Of a DNA stretch of 64,000 bases, positions 1 through 8,332 are shown one piece after another. Numbering within the stretch: position 1 is the stretch's first letter; every line of letters starts with the position of its first letter. The position numbers and the translations under genes were made by a program. Source of the DNA: Bacteroidales bacterium (lineage in GTDB: Bacteria; Bacteroidota; Bacteroidia; Bacteroidales; UBA932); NCBI GenBank assembly GCA_017938925.1, contig JAGBAO010000004.1:1-64000 (forward strand), given 5' to 3'. Below the pieces are notes generated by a model. It made no database searches. It was given only the letters and a program-made list of their open reading frames with translations, and was not told where the DNA came from.

Positions 1-453
1 CATATGCATTTTGATTTATATGATGATAGAAATGAATTATTAAGATATGTTGAGCAAAAAGAGTCTTATACCATAGCAGTAACTAATTTGCCGCAGCTCT
101 TTGAAAAGTATAAGCATCAATATGTTGAAAATAAGTATTTTCAATTAGCTTTGGGCTTTCATCCGGAATTGGTGTATCAATATAGTAACCAACAAATATT
201 GTTTAAGGAATTGCTAAGTGAAACTAGATTTATTGGTGAAATTGGTTTGGATTATACCAAAAAATCAAAAGAAGATGTATCGAAGCAAACAGAAGTATTT
301 GAAAAAATATTAGAGTGGTGTTCTGGAAATAATAAAATATTAAGTGTTCATAGTCGGTCTGCTTCAAAGAAAGTAGTTGATATGCTCGATGGTTTTGATG
401 GAACTGTTATTTTACACTGGTATTCTGGAGGTATTACTGACTTAAGGCGATCC
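1..453 (+). CDS. TatD-family hydrolase fragment, QatD-like, truncated at both ends
   Basis: TatD enzymes are metal-dependent nucleases/hydrolases with a TIM-barrel fold. The reading frame is already open at base 1, and its first residues, H-M-H-F-D, look like the N-terminal HxH metal motif, so the ATG at 4 is internal and the true start lies left of the window. Further family marks are ALGFHPEL, FIGEIGLD (metal-binding Glu), ILSVHSRSA (His) and VILHWYSGG (His). Similarity to GTP fades at LRRS near 450, where antisense 16S rRNA begins; the last metal-binding Asp and the C-terminal third are missing. The open frame to 603 is rRNA-derived and not protein. The LHWYSG style and spacing resemble QatD of the QatABCD anti-phage system more than housekeeping TatD, but no other qat gene is visible. 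Base composition is much more AT-rich than the rest of the window, suggesting foreign DNA or another contig. Confidence 0.7.
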
Positions 454-778
454 AGTGTGGGGGACCTTCCTCTCAGAACCCCTAGACATCGTCGCCATGG
501 TGGGCCGTTACCCCGCCATCTAGCTAATGTCACGCGAGCCTATCCGTTTCCGAAATTCTTTAATCATAAAGAGATGCCTCTTCACGATACTATGGGGTAT
601 TAGTCGTCGTTTCCAACGGTTATCCCCCTGAAACGGGCAAGTTGCTCACGCGTTACGCACCCTTGCGCCGGTCGCCATCAAGACTTCGACGAATCTCCGT
701 CTCATGCTGCCCCTCGACTTGCATGTGTTAAGCCTGCCGCTAGCGTTCATCCTGAGCCAGGATCAAACTCTTCATTGT
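451..778 (-). rRNA. 16S ribosomal RNA, 5' fragment (about 325 nt)
   Basis: Read on the minus strand from about 778, the sequence begins with the universal AGAGTTTGATCCTGGCTCAG, then ATGAACGCTAGCGGCAGGC and TAACACATGCAAGTCGA, and later has GGCGGGGTAACGGCCCACC and GAGGAAGGTCCCCCACACTGG. This is the first fifth of a Bacteroidales 16S gene. It stops right after CACACTGGA, where ACTGAGACACGG would be expected, and turns into an AT-rich protein-coding fragment. The rest of 16S, 23S and 5S are absent. Its promoters lie upstream at 945-1099. The mature 5' end is placed by similarity only, within a few bases. Confidence 0.96.
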
Positions 779-944
779 ATAATTTCTTATAATTCTTAGC
801 TTGTCCCTGACACTTATAATCCTTTTCAAAAGAATTAACGCTTCTCGATAAATTGTATTTCTCGGTACTTGCTTCTTGTACAGTAAACAGTCTTTTCAAT
901 GAACTTCCAAACCCTCTTTCGAGGACCCGTTTTTCGAACGGGGC

Positions 945-978
945 TGCAAAGGTAGGCATTATTTTAAAACTTCCAAAC
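945..978 (-). promoter_or_regulatory. rRNA operon promoter, proximal copy
   Basis: On the minus strand TTTGG is followed after 18 bases by TACCTTTGCA, a strong match to the Bacteroidota -33 (TTTG) and -7 (TAnnTTTG) elements. It points toward the 16S 5' end about 170 bases downstream. Just after the start site the transcript would contain CCCGTT-CGAAA-AACGGG, a short hairpin. Confidence 0.8.
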
Positions 979-1065
979 TTTTTCTTAAAAATTTTTGAAA
1001 TTTTATTTTTCTGCCAGATTTTAAAGAACTTTTACCTTTTCGGCACACCCGTTTTTCAAAGGGAG

Positions 1066-1099
1066 TGCAAAGGTACGACTTTTTAATTAATCTCCAAAT
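1066..1099 (-). promoter_or_regulatory. rRNA operon promoter, distal copy
   Basis: This is a second copy of the same arrangement, TTTGG - 18 bases - TACCTTTGCA, 121 bases upstream of the first. It is again followed by a GAAAAACGGG-containing hairpin segment. Tandem promoters are normal for rRNA operons; here the -7 element and the initially transcribed region look duplicated. Confidence 0.8.
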
Positions 1100-1130
1100 T
1101 TTTCTTTACTTTTCTGCCCCAAAAATTTAT

Positions 1131-1176
1131 TGAAAAACCTCCTTGAAAATCCAATAGGCTGATTTTCAAGGAGGTT
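1131..1176 (-). terminator. Rho-independent terminator of the porin gene
   Basis: A perfect 16-bp inverted repeat (1136-1151 with 1161-1176, 9-nt loop) is followed on the minus strand by a T run (1131-1135) and a T-rich stretch. It lies 27 bases past the stop codon of the 1203-2600 gene and upstream of the rRNA promoters, insulating the rRNA operon. Confidence 0.9.
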
Positions 1177-1202
1177 GCAATTTATAAGCGATTCTGAATA
1201 AA

Positions 1203-2600
1203 TCAGAAATTATATTTCACCATGAGGTTGATGCGGTGGTTGCCTACCCAGTGGAGGTTGTCTGTTGCAAGAGCGCGGGCATTCAGAGTCGTGTATGTCA
1301 CAGGCTGCCCATCTTTGACATCAACCACTGACTTTGAATAATCGCCATACTGCACGGCAGTCCACTGATATTCCAGTCCGACATTCATCTTACCTATATT
1401 ATATATGATCTGCGGATTGACGCGACACATCTGGTTCAGGTTGGAGAAGCCGTTACTGCAGAAATATACATCTTCCTTTTTCAGAAAACCTGTCGACACA
1501 GGATCGGCCAGTCCAAGGTTCTTCACATATCCGAGGAAGAGGACTCCCTGCCATTTCTTTCCATAACTCATGGAGAGCCATGAAGAGGAGTTGCGCATTG
1601 AAGCATAGTTCCAGCTTCCGTCAGCATTTTCGCTCACCTTTGCATATCCGCTCATGAGATTCATGTGCTCACCACCCTCTCCAAAGGTTGTCTTCGCCTT
1701 TACAGCAAAGTTCTTGTACGAATACTGTGCATAGGCATAATAAAGGAGAGAGGTCTTGCGGTCGGAAACCTTTACGGTCGCTCCATCCTTCTTGCCGAGG
1801 ACACGCGGCTTGATGCTTACCATATCCGCACCGAGTCTTACAAGGAAACTCTTGTTCTTGTATGCAACTGCAGCATACATCTCAGGCGTCATACCATATT
1901 TCATATATATGGCTGACGTTCCTATAGGACCGGCTGACTGGTACTGCATCTGCCAGATCGCCGCAGCAGAAACCACCCAATTCTTACCGAGGTTGGCATC
2001 CATCTGCACAAGAGGCGTGCGGGAGAACGGTCCGAAAGGTGCTCCGACTTCTAGGCTGAACAGATGAGGATGGTCGGCTGCCATAGGATGCCATGCCTGG
2101 CCGATCTTGAGGCCTACCGAGGCCTTGTCATCCTTGCCGAGAGGAAGATCCTTCCATGTTACTGTAGCATATGCCTGGCGCAGACGTGCCTGCGCTGTTC
2201 CGGAAATCTTCGAGTTACCCGGGAAATATGTCGTAGCATTGGCATTGGATGAATTGGACAGACCGGCATAGAAGTCGCCTTCGATCTTTGCTCCAAAATG
2301 CACATTGCCGATATTATATCCGCTTACATCGACACCGAGACGCGAGGTGAGGGCAAGGAAACGGAAGGAAGGAGTGTCATTCACATCTATTCCGTCCTTC
2401 ATGGAAACGTCCTTTGGAAGGTAGTAGAACAGGTCACCTGTTCCGGAAACGCTTTCGCGGGAATCAAAGGCGAAATAGTTCCTTATGAAGCCATATAGCT
2501 TGAAATGGTTCTTGGGACTTTCCTTTACTTCCGCCTTGTCTGCTGCAAATGCGGGAAAGAATATCATCAGGATGGTCAGGATCAGTACAGTTTTTTTCAT
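1203..2600 (-). CDS. outer-membrane beta-barrel porin (DcaP/phosphoporin-like)
   Basis: The predicted 465-residue protein has a clear signal peptide (MKKTVLILTILMIFFPAFAA). Alternating aromatic and glycine-rich amphipathic strands follow (FKLYGFIRNYFAF, VHFGAKIEGDFYAG, RLRQAYATVTW), ending in the terminal aromatic typical of outer-membrane barrels (VKYNF). The segment KIGQAWHPMAADHPHLFSLEVG resembles strands of general or DcaP-like porins. The start at 2600 is chosen because the signal peptide begins there; the longer open frame to 2750 only translates repeat DNA (2621-2705). It is probably the outer-membrane route for small solutes, plausibly the acids handled by the transporters upstream. 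Substrate specificity cannot be read from sequence. Confidence 0.75.
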   Translation of the reverse strand: MKKTVLILTILMIFFPAFAADKAEVKESPKNHFKLYGFIRNYFAFDSRESVSGTGDLFYYLPKDVSMKDGIDVNDTPSFRFLALTSRLGVDVSGYNIGNVHFGAKIEGDFYAGLSNSSNANATTYFPGNSKISGTAQARLRQAYATVTWKDLPLGKDDKASVGLKIGQAWHPMAADHPHLFSLEVGAPFGPFSRTPLVQMDANLGKNWVVSAAAIWQMQYQSAGPIGTSAIYMKYGMTPEMYAAVAYKNKSFLVRLGADMVSIKPRVLGKKDGATVKVSDRKTSLLYYAYAQYSYKNFAVKAKTTFGEGGEHMNLMSGYAKVSENADGSWNYASMRNSSSWLSMSYGKKWQGVLFLGYVKNLGLADPVSTGFLKKEDVYFCSNGFSNLNQMCRVNPQIIYNIGKMNVGLEYQWTAVQYGDYSKSVVDVKDGQPVTYTTLNARALATDNLHWVGNHRINLMVKYNF

Positions 2601-2620
2601 TTTACTTCTTGGTTGTGTCA

Positions 2621-2705
2621 GATCCCCGGTCAAGCCGGGGATGACGGGTGATTGGGGATCCCCGGTCAGGCCGGGGATGACGGTTAATTGCCGGGGATGA
2701 CGGTT
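2621..2705. repeat. tandem palindromic repeats of the CCCCGG...CCGGGG type
   Basis: Two near-identical units (2621-2647 and 2657-2684) have the form GATCCCCGG-TCARG-CCGGGG-ATGACGG, each an imperfect palindrome. A third, truncated unit is at 2691-2705. The last one touches the stop codon of the 2704 gene. They resemble the dispersed intergenic palindromes found in many bacterial genomes. Translated in frame with the porin gene they give VIPGLTGDP, which explains the false N-terminal extension. Confidence 0.85.
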
Positions 2706-4140
2706 AGAAGCCGATAAAGATAAGCATTGCATATCCGAGGGCGAAGCCAACTACTCCAAGGATTATACCTACAGTCGCCATCTGCTTCGTGGTTATCATG
2801 CCTGTAGAGTGAGCAAGGGCATTCGGCGGCGTACTTACAGGAAGACACATTGCCAGGGATGCTGATATCGCGATGCCGACGATCATTGCAGGGACTCCTC
2901 CGAGGGCCTGGAATGAAGGGACATCCTTCATTGCGGTTCCCACCACCACGAGAATCGGCACCACGAGGTTTGCAGCGGCTGAATTCGAGATGAAGTTAGA
3001 GAGGAAGTAGCAGATGAATCCACCCACGAGCATGACGATCAGAGCATTCCAGCTTGCAAACGGAATGATCTGGATCAGGGTGGCAGCAAGACCTGTCTGG
3101 TTAAGCGCAGTACCGAGAGCGAAACCTCCGGCAACCATCCAGAGAACCGCCCAGTTGATGTGCTCCAGTTCACGTGCTTTGAGGATACCTGTTGCAGAGA
3201 ACACCGCGAATGGAATCATTGCCACGATGTTTGAGTTGACCTTGAAGAGGCTCTCTCCGACCCAGAGGATGATGGTCAGGGCGAATGTTACCCATACCAC
3301 ATACTTCTGGAAAGGAGTGACTTTCACAGGTGCACCTTCTATCTTGAGTTCAATCCTCTTTGCCTTGAACGGATACATTTTCATGAGGAGGAACCATGCA
3401 AACAGGAGCATGATGATGACATAAGGAACCATGCGGAGCATCCATCCCACGAAGGTTATGTTGAATCCGGCTTCCTGGAGGGCGCCGAGGGCGATCGCAT
3501 TAGGAGGGGTTCCGATAGGGGTACCCATACCTCCGATATTGGCCGCGATCGGAATGGCAAGAGCCAGGGATATTCTTCCACCGCCGTCCTTAGGCAGAGT
3601 CGCCAGAACAGGGGTAAGGAAGGTGAGCATCATCGCTGCAGTGGCGGTATTGCTCATGAACATTGAAAAAATACCGATTACAAGCAGGATACCGAGAAGC
3701 ACGGTCTTTGGATTTGTTCCGAAAGGCTTGAGCATGACTTTCGCCAACTGGACATCAAGTCCCACCTTGGTAGCTGCAAATGCAAGGACGAATCCACCGA
3801 GGAAGAGCATGATGACAGGATCGGCAAATGCTGCCATGACATCCTTATAGTTGGTAAGAGCGCCGACATTTTCCTTCGCGATAAGGAAGCCGAGGCCCTT
3901 GTTTGACGTTGTCAGAAGAATGGAAACGATTGCGACAACAGAAGTCGTCCATGTCGGGATCACCTCAAGGATCCACATGAGTGCTGTAAAGACAAAGATT
4001 GCAATTACGCGCTGCTGGGTCAGAGTGAAGATAGTTTCACCGGTTACAGGATCTACTCCATAAAAAGAGGTCGGCACCAGGGCCAGGAAAAAGGTGATGA
4101 CACATACTGCGAGAAATGCGAGGCAGCGTTTGAGGTTCAT
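2704..4140 (-). CDS. DASS-family (SLC13/INDY) dicarboxylate transporter
   Basis: This is a polytopic inner-membrane carrier of about 478 residues with the DASS/SLC13 signatures: MSNTATAAMM (first SNT motif), GTPPNAIA, SNSAAANL at the second SNT position and STPPNALA near the C-terminus. The family moves succinate, fumarate, malate, 2-oxoglutarate or citrate, with Na+ or by exchange. The second motif reads SNS rather than SNT. The start at 4140 (MNLKRC) is preferred; one 10 codons upstream (4170) is possible. It is about 44% alike by eye to the transporter at 4298-5800 and lies directly downstream of it, so the two are probably a tandem duplication. A terminator between them suggests separate transcription. 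Confidence 0.88.
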   Translation of the reverse strand: MNLKRCLAFLAVCVITFFLALVPTSFYGVDPVTGETIFTLTQQRVIAIFVFTALMWILEVIPTWTTSVVAIVSILLTTSNKGLGFLIAKENVGALTNYKDVMAAFADPVIMLFLGGFVLAFAATKVGLDVQLAKVMLKPFGTNPKTVLLGILLVIGIFSMFMSNTATAAMMLTFLTPVLATLPKDGGGRISLALAIPIAANIGGMGTPIGTPPNAIALGALQEAGFNITFVGWMLRMVPYVIIMLLFAWFLLMKMYPFKAKRIELKIEGAPVKVTPFQKYVVWVTFALTIILWVGESLFKVNSNIVAMIPFAVFSATGILKARELEHINWAVLWMVAGGFALGTALNQTGLAATLIQIIPFASWNALIVMLVGGFICYFLSNFISNSAAANLVVPILVVVGTAMKDVPSFQALGGVPAMIVGIAISASLAMCLPVSTPPNALAHSTGMITTKQMATVGIILGVVGFALGYAMLIFIGF

Positions 4141-4240
4141 CGGATGGCCTAAAAAATGAAAATAGGACATGATTTATTGGTTTTGTTAACTATTATGCGT
4201 CTCTTTTGTTTTAGGAGTGTAAAGTTGGAGAATTTATTTA

Positions 4241-4275
4241 TAAAAAACAAGAGGACAGCCTTCCGACTGTCCTCC
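4241..4275 (-). terminator. Rho-independent terminator after the second DASS gene
   Basis: The stem GAGGACAG/CTGTCCTC (4251-4258 with 4267-4274) is followed on the minus strand by TTGTTTTTT. It sits 23 bases beyond the stop codon of the 4298-5800 gene and separates the two transporter genes. Confidence 0.88.
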
Positions 4276-4297
4276 TGAGCATATGTTAAGGTTAGAA

Positions 4298-5800
4298 TTA
4301 AATCAGACCTGAAGATCCGAGCACGATCAGCATACCATATCCGAGTACGAGACCGAGAACTCCCATGATGACGCCTGTCTTGATCATATCCTTCTGTTCG
4401 ATCATGCCTGTTGCAGCTGCAATCGCATTCGGCGGAGTCGAGATCGGAAGCACCATACCGAGTGATGAGCCGATTGCCACACCGATAAGGAGGGTTGAAA
4501 CGCCACCGAGAGGTGCGAGGTTGGCAGACACTGCTGCACTTGCTCCCACTGCAGCAAGAATCGGAACGAGGAGGGATGCTGTCGCAGTGTGCGATATGAA
4601 GTTCGCCATTGCGTAGCAGATCAGACCTGAACCTACGACCATAACCACTGCTGGCCATGAACCGAATGGGATAGCGTTGATGAGCGTCTGTGCAAGACCA
4701 GTCTCCTGGAGACCTACGCCGAGGGCAAAACCTCCGGCTACCATCCAGAGCACTGACCAGCTGATCTCCTCAAGGTCACGCTTTGTGAGGACACCGATGA
4801 TTGCGCACACGCCTACAGGGAGCATAGCGACTACGTTGGCATTGACACCTGTCTTCTTGTCAAGAACCCAAAGGAGCACTGTGCAGGCGAAGGTGACATA
4901 GACTACAATCGATCTCCAGTCCTTCTTGAGTTCGCCCTCAATGTTGAGCTCGATGGACTTTGCCTTGAATGGGAACAATTTGAGGAGCATCACCCATGCC
5001 AGAAGAAGGAGCACGAGAGTAAGCGGAATCATGAAAGCCATCCACTGTCCGAATCCGATCTCGATGCCGATTTCAGACATATACTTGAGAGCGATCGCAT
5101 TCGGCGGTGTTCCGATAGGCGTACCCATACCACCGACATTGGCTGAAATCGGAATTGCAAGCGCAAGGGCTGTCTTACCCTTTCCGTCAGCTGGAAGAGC
5201 CTTGAGGACAGGTCCGAGGAAAGTGAGCATCATCGCTGCAGTAGCAGTGTTGCTGAGGAACATCGAGAAGATTCCTGTCACCATGAGGAAGCCAAGGAGC
5301 ACGAACTTAGGGTTCTTGCCGAAAGGCTTGAGCATCACACGTGCGAGGAAGAGGTCGAGACCTGTCTTTGAAGCCGCGATCGCGAGGACAAAACCTCCGA
5401 TGAAGAGCATGATGATAGGGTCCGCGAAGCAGTGAAGCAGAGACTTATAGCTGGTCTGAGCACCCAGAACCGAAGGATCTGCATTCTCGAAGAAGACGAG
5501 ACTGCTGTTGGACGTGGTGAAGAGCAGCAGGACAACCACCATTACGGAAGTGGTCCACGCAGGCACTGCCTCAAAGAGCCACATAAGGATGGCGAAGAGG
5601 AAGATTGCCAGAGTTCTCTTCTGAATGATTGTCATTCCGGTGATCCAATCCTCTACAGGAAGGCACCATACTACCAATGCCGCCACGATAGCGATGATAA
5701 GGCGGATTGCTCTTGAAACCGTCTTGTTATCTCTCTTGGTGGCCTTTTTCCAGTTATGGTAAGCCTCAACAAGCTGATAACCAGGGAAATTCTTAAACAT
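4298..5800 (-). CDS. DASS-family (SLC13/INDY) dicarboxylate transporter, second paralogue
   Basis: The 500-residue inner-membrane transporter carries LSNTATAAMM, GTPPNAIA and STPPNAIA. Compared with its neighbour at 2704-4140 it has a longer charged N-terminus (EAYHNWKKATKRDNK) before the first membrane segment. The second SNT motif reads SHTATASLL, with His in place of Asn. In Na+-coupled members this Asn helps form a sodium site, so a basic residue there could mean exchange instead of Na+ symport; that is inference. It has its own promoter (5849-5878) and terminator (4241-4275). The position after korA-korB-gdhA suggests traffic in 2-oxoglutarate, succinate or related acids. Confidence 0.88.
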   Translation of the reverse strand: MFKNFPGYQLVEAYHNWKKATKRDNKTVSRAIRLIIAIVAALVVWCLPVEDWITGMTIIQKRTLAIFLFAILMWLFEAVPAWTTSVMVVVLLLFTTSNSSLVFFENADPSVLGAQTSYKSLLHCFADPIIMLFIGGFVLAIAASKTGLDLFLARVMLKPFGKNPKFVLLGFLMVTGIFSMFLSNTATAAMMLTFLGPVLKALPADGKGKTALALAIPISANVGGMGTPIGTPPNAIALKYMSEIGIEIGFGQWMAFMIPLTLVLLLLAWVMLLKLFPFKAKSIELNIEGELKKDWRSIVVYVTFACTVLLWVLDKKTGVNANVVAMLPVGVCAIIGVLTKRDLEEISWSVLWMVAGGFALGVGLQETGLAQTLINAIPFGSWPAVVMVVGSGLICYAMANFISHTATASLLVPILAAVGASAAVSANLAPLGGVSTLLIGVAIGSSLGMVLPISTPPNAIAAATGMIEQKDMIKTGVIMGVLGLVLGYGMLIVLGSSGLI

Positions 5801-5848
5801 AACCTGTTATTTTAGTTAATAAAAATGCGCTCGTTCCGAAAAACGGGC

Positions 5849-5878
5849 GCAAAGTTAGTCTTTATTTATAATAAAGCA
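5849..5878 (-). promoter_or_regulatory. promoter of the second DASS gene
   Basis: TAACTTTGC on the minus strand (5849-5857) matches the -7 element, with a T-rich TTTATT near the -33 position. The leader of about 45 bases contains CCCGTTTTTCGGAACG, reminiscent of the rRNA leader hairpins. Confidence 0.55.
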
Positions 5879-5890
5879 ATTAAAATACTG

Positions 5891-7231
5891 TTAAATTATT
5901 CCCTGCTCAAGCATTGCCTGAGCGACCTTCATGAAGCCGGCGATGTTGGCACCCTTGACATAGTTGATGTAGCCGTCAGGCTGAGTACCATACTTGACGC
6001 ATGCCTCATGGATATTGGCCATGATGCTGTGGAGTTTCTCGTCAACTTCAGCAGGTCCCCAGCTGATGTGCATTGCGTTCTGGGTCATTTCAAGACCTGA
6101 TGTTGCAACGCCACCTGCATTGACAGCCTTGCCAGGAGCGAACATGATGCCCGCCTTCTGGAATGCGGCGATAGCCTCAGGGGTACATCCCATGTTGGAA
6201 ACCTCGGCAGCAAGCCATGTTCCGTTTGCGAGGAGTTCCTCTGCATCAGCACCTGTCATCTCGTTCTGGAACGCACAAGGCATCGCGATGTCACACTTGA
6301 TGCTCCAAGCCTTCTTTCCCGGATAGAATGTTGCAGAAGGGAACTTGTCAGCGAAAGGAGCTACCACGTCGTTGTTTGAAGCACGGAGCTCGAGCATATA
6401 TGCGATCTTCTCTGCATTCATTCCTTCCGGATCATAGATCGCACCGTCTGGTCCTGAGATTGCGACTACCTTGGCACCGAGCTCGGTAGCCTTGGTTGCA
6501 GCACCCCATGCAACGTTACCGAAGCCTGAGAGGACGATAGTCTTGCCTGCGATATCCTTGCCTGCCATCTGAAGCATATGCTGTACGAAATACACCGCTC
6601 CGAAACCGGTCGCCTCAGGACGGAGGATAGATCCTCCCCAAGTCAGGCCCTTGCCTGTAAGGACACCTGTATTGTACTGCTGAGCCAGCTTCTTGTACAT
6701 TCCGTACATGAAACCGATTTCGCGTCCGCCGACTCCGATATCTCCTGCCGGAACATCCTGGTCAGGACCGATAACCTTCCAAAGCTCAAGCATGAAAGCC
6801 TGGCAGAAACGCATGATCTCGGCGTCAGACTTTCCTCTTGGATTGAAGTCAGAACCACCCTTTCCACCACCCATAGGGAGGGTTGTGAGGGCATTCTTGA
6901 ATGTCTGCTCGAAACCGAGGAACTTCAGGATAGAAAGGTTCACCGAAGGGTGGAAGCGGATACCTCCCTTGTAAGGACCTATAGCAGAGTTGAACTGCAC
7001 ACGGTATCCCGTGTTTGTCTGAACTTCGCCGTTATCGTCGATCCAAGTCACTTTGAATGTGAGGATGCGCTCAGGTTCAACGATACGCTCGACGATCTTT
7101 GCATCTTCGAACTCAGGATGCTGGTTATATACTTCCTCAATAGACTCCAATACTTCGTGCACCGCCTGGAGATATTCCTTCTCATAAGGGTACTTGGCCT
7201 GGAGTTTGGCCATCAGATCTTTAGTGTTCAT
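5891..7231 (-). CDS. gdhA: NADP(H)-type glutamate dehydrogenase
   Basis: It catalyses reversible amination of 2-oxoglutarate to glutamate, the main ammonium-assimilation route of many gut Bacteroidales. The product is 446 residues, the usual length of hexameric GDH. Visible marks are GPYKGGIRFHPSVN, the catalytic-lysine segment TLPMGGGKGGSDFNPRGKS, VPAGDIGVGGREIGFM, and a Rossmann region with VLSGFGNVAWGAA. The start MNTKDLM at 7231 fits the family; the upstream open frame reads into korB. It follows korB by 20 bases in the same orientation, so it is probably cotranscribed with korAB, coupling 2-oxoglutarate formation and amination. Confidence 0.97.
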   Translation of the reverse strand: MNTKDLMAKLQAKYPYEKEYLQAVHEVLESIEEVYNQHPEFEDAKIVERIVEPERILTFKVTWIDDNGEVQTNTGYRVQFNSAIGPYKGGIRFHPSVNLSILKFLGFEQTFKNALTTLPMGGGKGGSDFNPRGKSDAEIMRFCQAFMLELWKVIGPDQDVPAGDIGVGGREIGFMYGMYKKLAQQYNTGVLTGKGLTWGGSILRPEATGFGAVYFVQHMLQMAGKDIAGKTIVLSGFGNVAWGAATKATELGAKVVAISGPDGAIYDPEGMNAEKIAYMLELRASNNDVVAPFADKFPSATFYPGKKAWSIKCDIAMPCAFQNEMTGADAEELLANGTWLAAEVSNMGCTPEAIAAFQKAGIMFAPGKAVNAGGVATSGLEMTQNAMHISWGPAEVDEKLHSIMANIHEACVKYGTQPDGYINYVKGANIAGFMKVAQAMLEQGII

Positions 7232-7251
7232 TATCTTATCATTAATTATGG

Positions 7252-8271
7252 TTATTTCACTTCCCAAGTCGATCCGCTGCGGAGAAGATCGTCCACGCAC
7301 TGAATCTTTGACTTTGCCTTGACTTCCTCCACCTGATCGCGGACTCCGTCGTCATATGTGACATCCTTCACATCGCGGATCACACCGAGAGCCACCGGAA
7401 AATCCGGATACTTCATATCTGCAAGCATCATATGGATTCCCACATTCTCGGAATGTGCATCATGTACGAGGATATCGTCTTCCGTCACACCGTTCTCTCC
7501 GATAGTGCCCACCTTCAGTCCCATGCCGTCAAGCATCAGACCCTTGTCACGGTTCTTTCCGAAGAACATCTTCTCTCCGTGGCGGAGGACTATGGTCCTG
7601 TCTGCACGCACCTCCCTGTCTGATATCACCTTATGAGTGCCGTCATTGAAGATCACGCAGTTGGTGAGCATTTCCATCACTGAACATCCGTCATGCTTTG
7701 CAGCCGAGAGCATTATCTCAGAGGTCAGCTTGAGTTCCGAATCAAGGCTGCGGGCAAAGAAGGTTCCCTTTGCTCCCAGCACCAGGCTTCCCGGATTGAA
7801 CGGATGTTCCACGGTTCCGTAAGGAGAAGTCTTCGAGATCGCTCCGAACTTTGAAGTCGGCGAGTACTGTCCCTTCGTGAGACCGTAGATCTGGTTGTTG
7901 AAGAGGATTATGTTTATATCGACATTTCTTCTTATCGCATGGATGAAGTGGTTACCTCCGATTGCCAGGGCGTCGCCGTCTCCGCAGGCCTGCCATACGG
8001 TCAGGTCAGGATTAGCCACCTTTATTCCGGTCGAGATGGCGGTTGCACGGCCGTGGATGCTGTGGAAGCCATATGTATTCATATAGTAAGGAAGACGTGA
8101 GGAGCATCCGATTCCGGACACGATCACATATCTCTCCTTGTCGTAGCCCAACGCTTCAGTCACATCAGGAAGGGCTCTCTGCAGGGCCGCAAGGACTCCG
8201 TGGTCGCCGCAGCCGGGGCACCATCTTACTTCCTGGTCGCTTTTGAATTCTTTGAATGTATATCTTGGCAT
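7252..8271 (-). CDS. korB: 2-oxoacid (2-oxoglutarate):ferredoxin oxidoreductase, beta subunit
   Basis: This is the thiamine-diphosphate subunit of a KorAB-type complex that interconverts a 2-oxoacid plus CoA and acyl-CoA plus CO2 using ferredoxin. In 339 residues it shows WCPGCGDH (Cys18 and Cys21), SGIGCSSR (Cys56) and a later Cys in MLTNCVIF, the ligands expected for a [4Fe-4S] cluster. It also has the TPP motif GDGDALAIGGNH (about 97-107) closing with FNNQIYG. The start is MPRYTFKEF at 8271; codons further upstream come from a dispersed repeat (8289-8313). 2-oxoglutarate as substrate is favoured by the fused KorA partner and by gdhA downstream, but not proved. Confidence 0.93.
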   Translation of the reverse strand: MPRYTFKEFKSDQEVRWCPGCGDHGVLAALQRALPDVTEALGYDKERYVIVSGIGCSSRLPYYMNTYGFHSIHGRATAISTGIKVANPDLTVWQACGDGDALAIGGNHFIHAIRRNVDINIILFNNQIYGLTKGQYSPTSKFGAISKTSPYGTVEHPFNPGSLVLGAKGTFFARSLDSELKLTSEIMLSAAKHDGCSVMEMLTNCVIFNDGTHKVISDREVRADRTIVLRHGEKMFFGKNRDKGLMLDGMGLKVGTIGENGVTEDDILVHDAHSENVGIHMMLADMKYPDFPVALGVIRDVKDVTYDDGVRDQVEEVKAKSKIQCVDDLLRSGSTWEVK

Positions 8272-8288
8272 AATGTTTCTTGTTTTAA

Positions 8289-8313
8289 GATCCTTCACTT
8301 CGTTCAGGATGAC
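8289..8313. repeat. short palindromic repeat in the korA-korB gap
   Basis: GATCCTTCACTTCG-TTCAGGATGAC is an imperfect palindrome (ATCCT...AGGAT) of a type dispersed in many genomes. It occupies the 61-base gap between korA and korB and creates a spurious upstream extension of korB. Confidence 0.65.
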
Positions 8314-8332
8314 ATCATAACGTCCCGATTAT

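Noticed and set aside
454..603. Continuation of the TatD-like reading frame
   Set aside because: From about 454 the DNA is antisense 16S rRNA; the open frame there is accidental.
853..1086. 77-codon open frame over the rRNA leader
   Set aside because: It overlaps both tandem rRNA promoters, has no family features and runs against their direction.
2600..2750. 50-codon N-terminal extension of the porin gene
   Set aside because: It translates the palindromic repeats (VIPGLTGDP twice) and precedes a perfect signal peptide; the start is at 2600.
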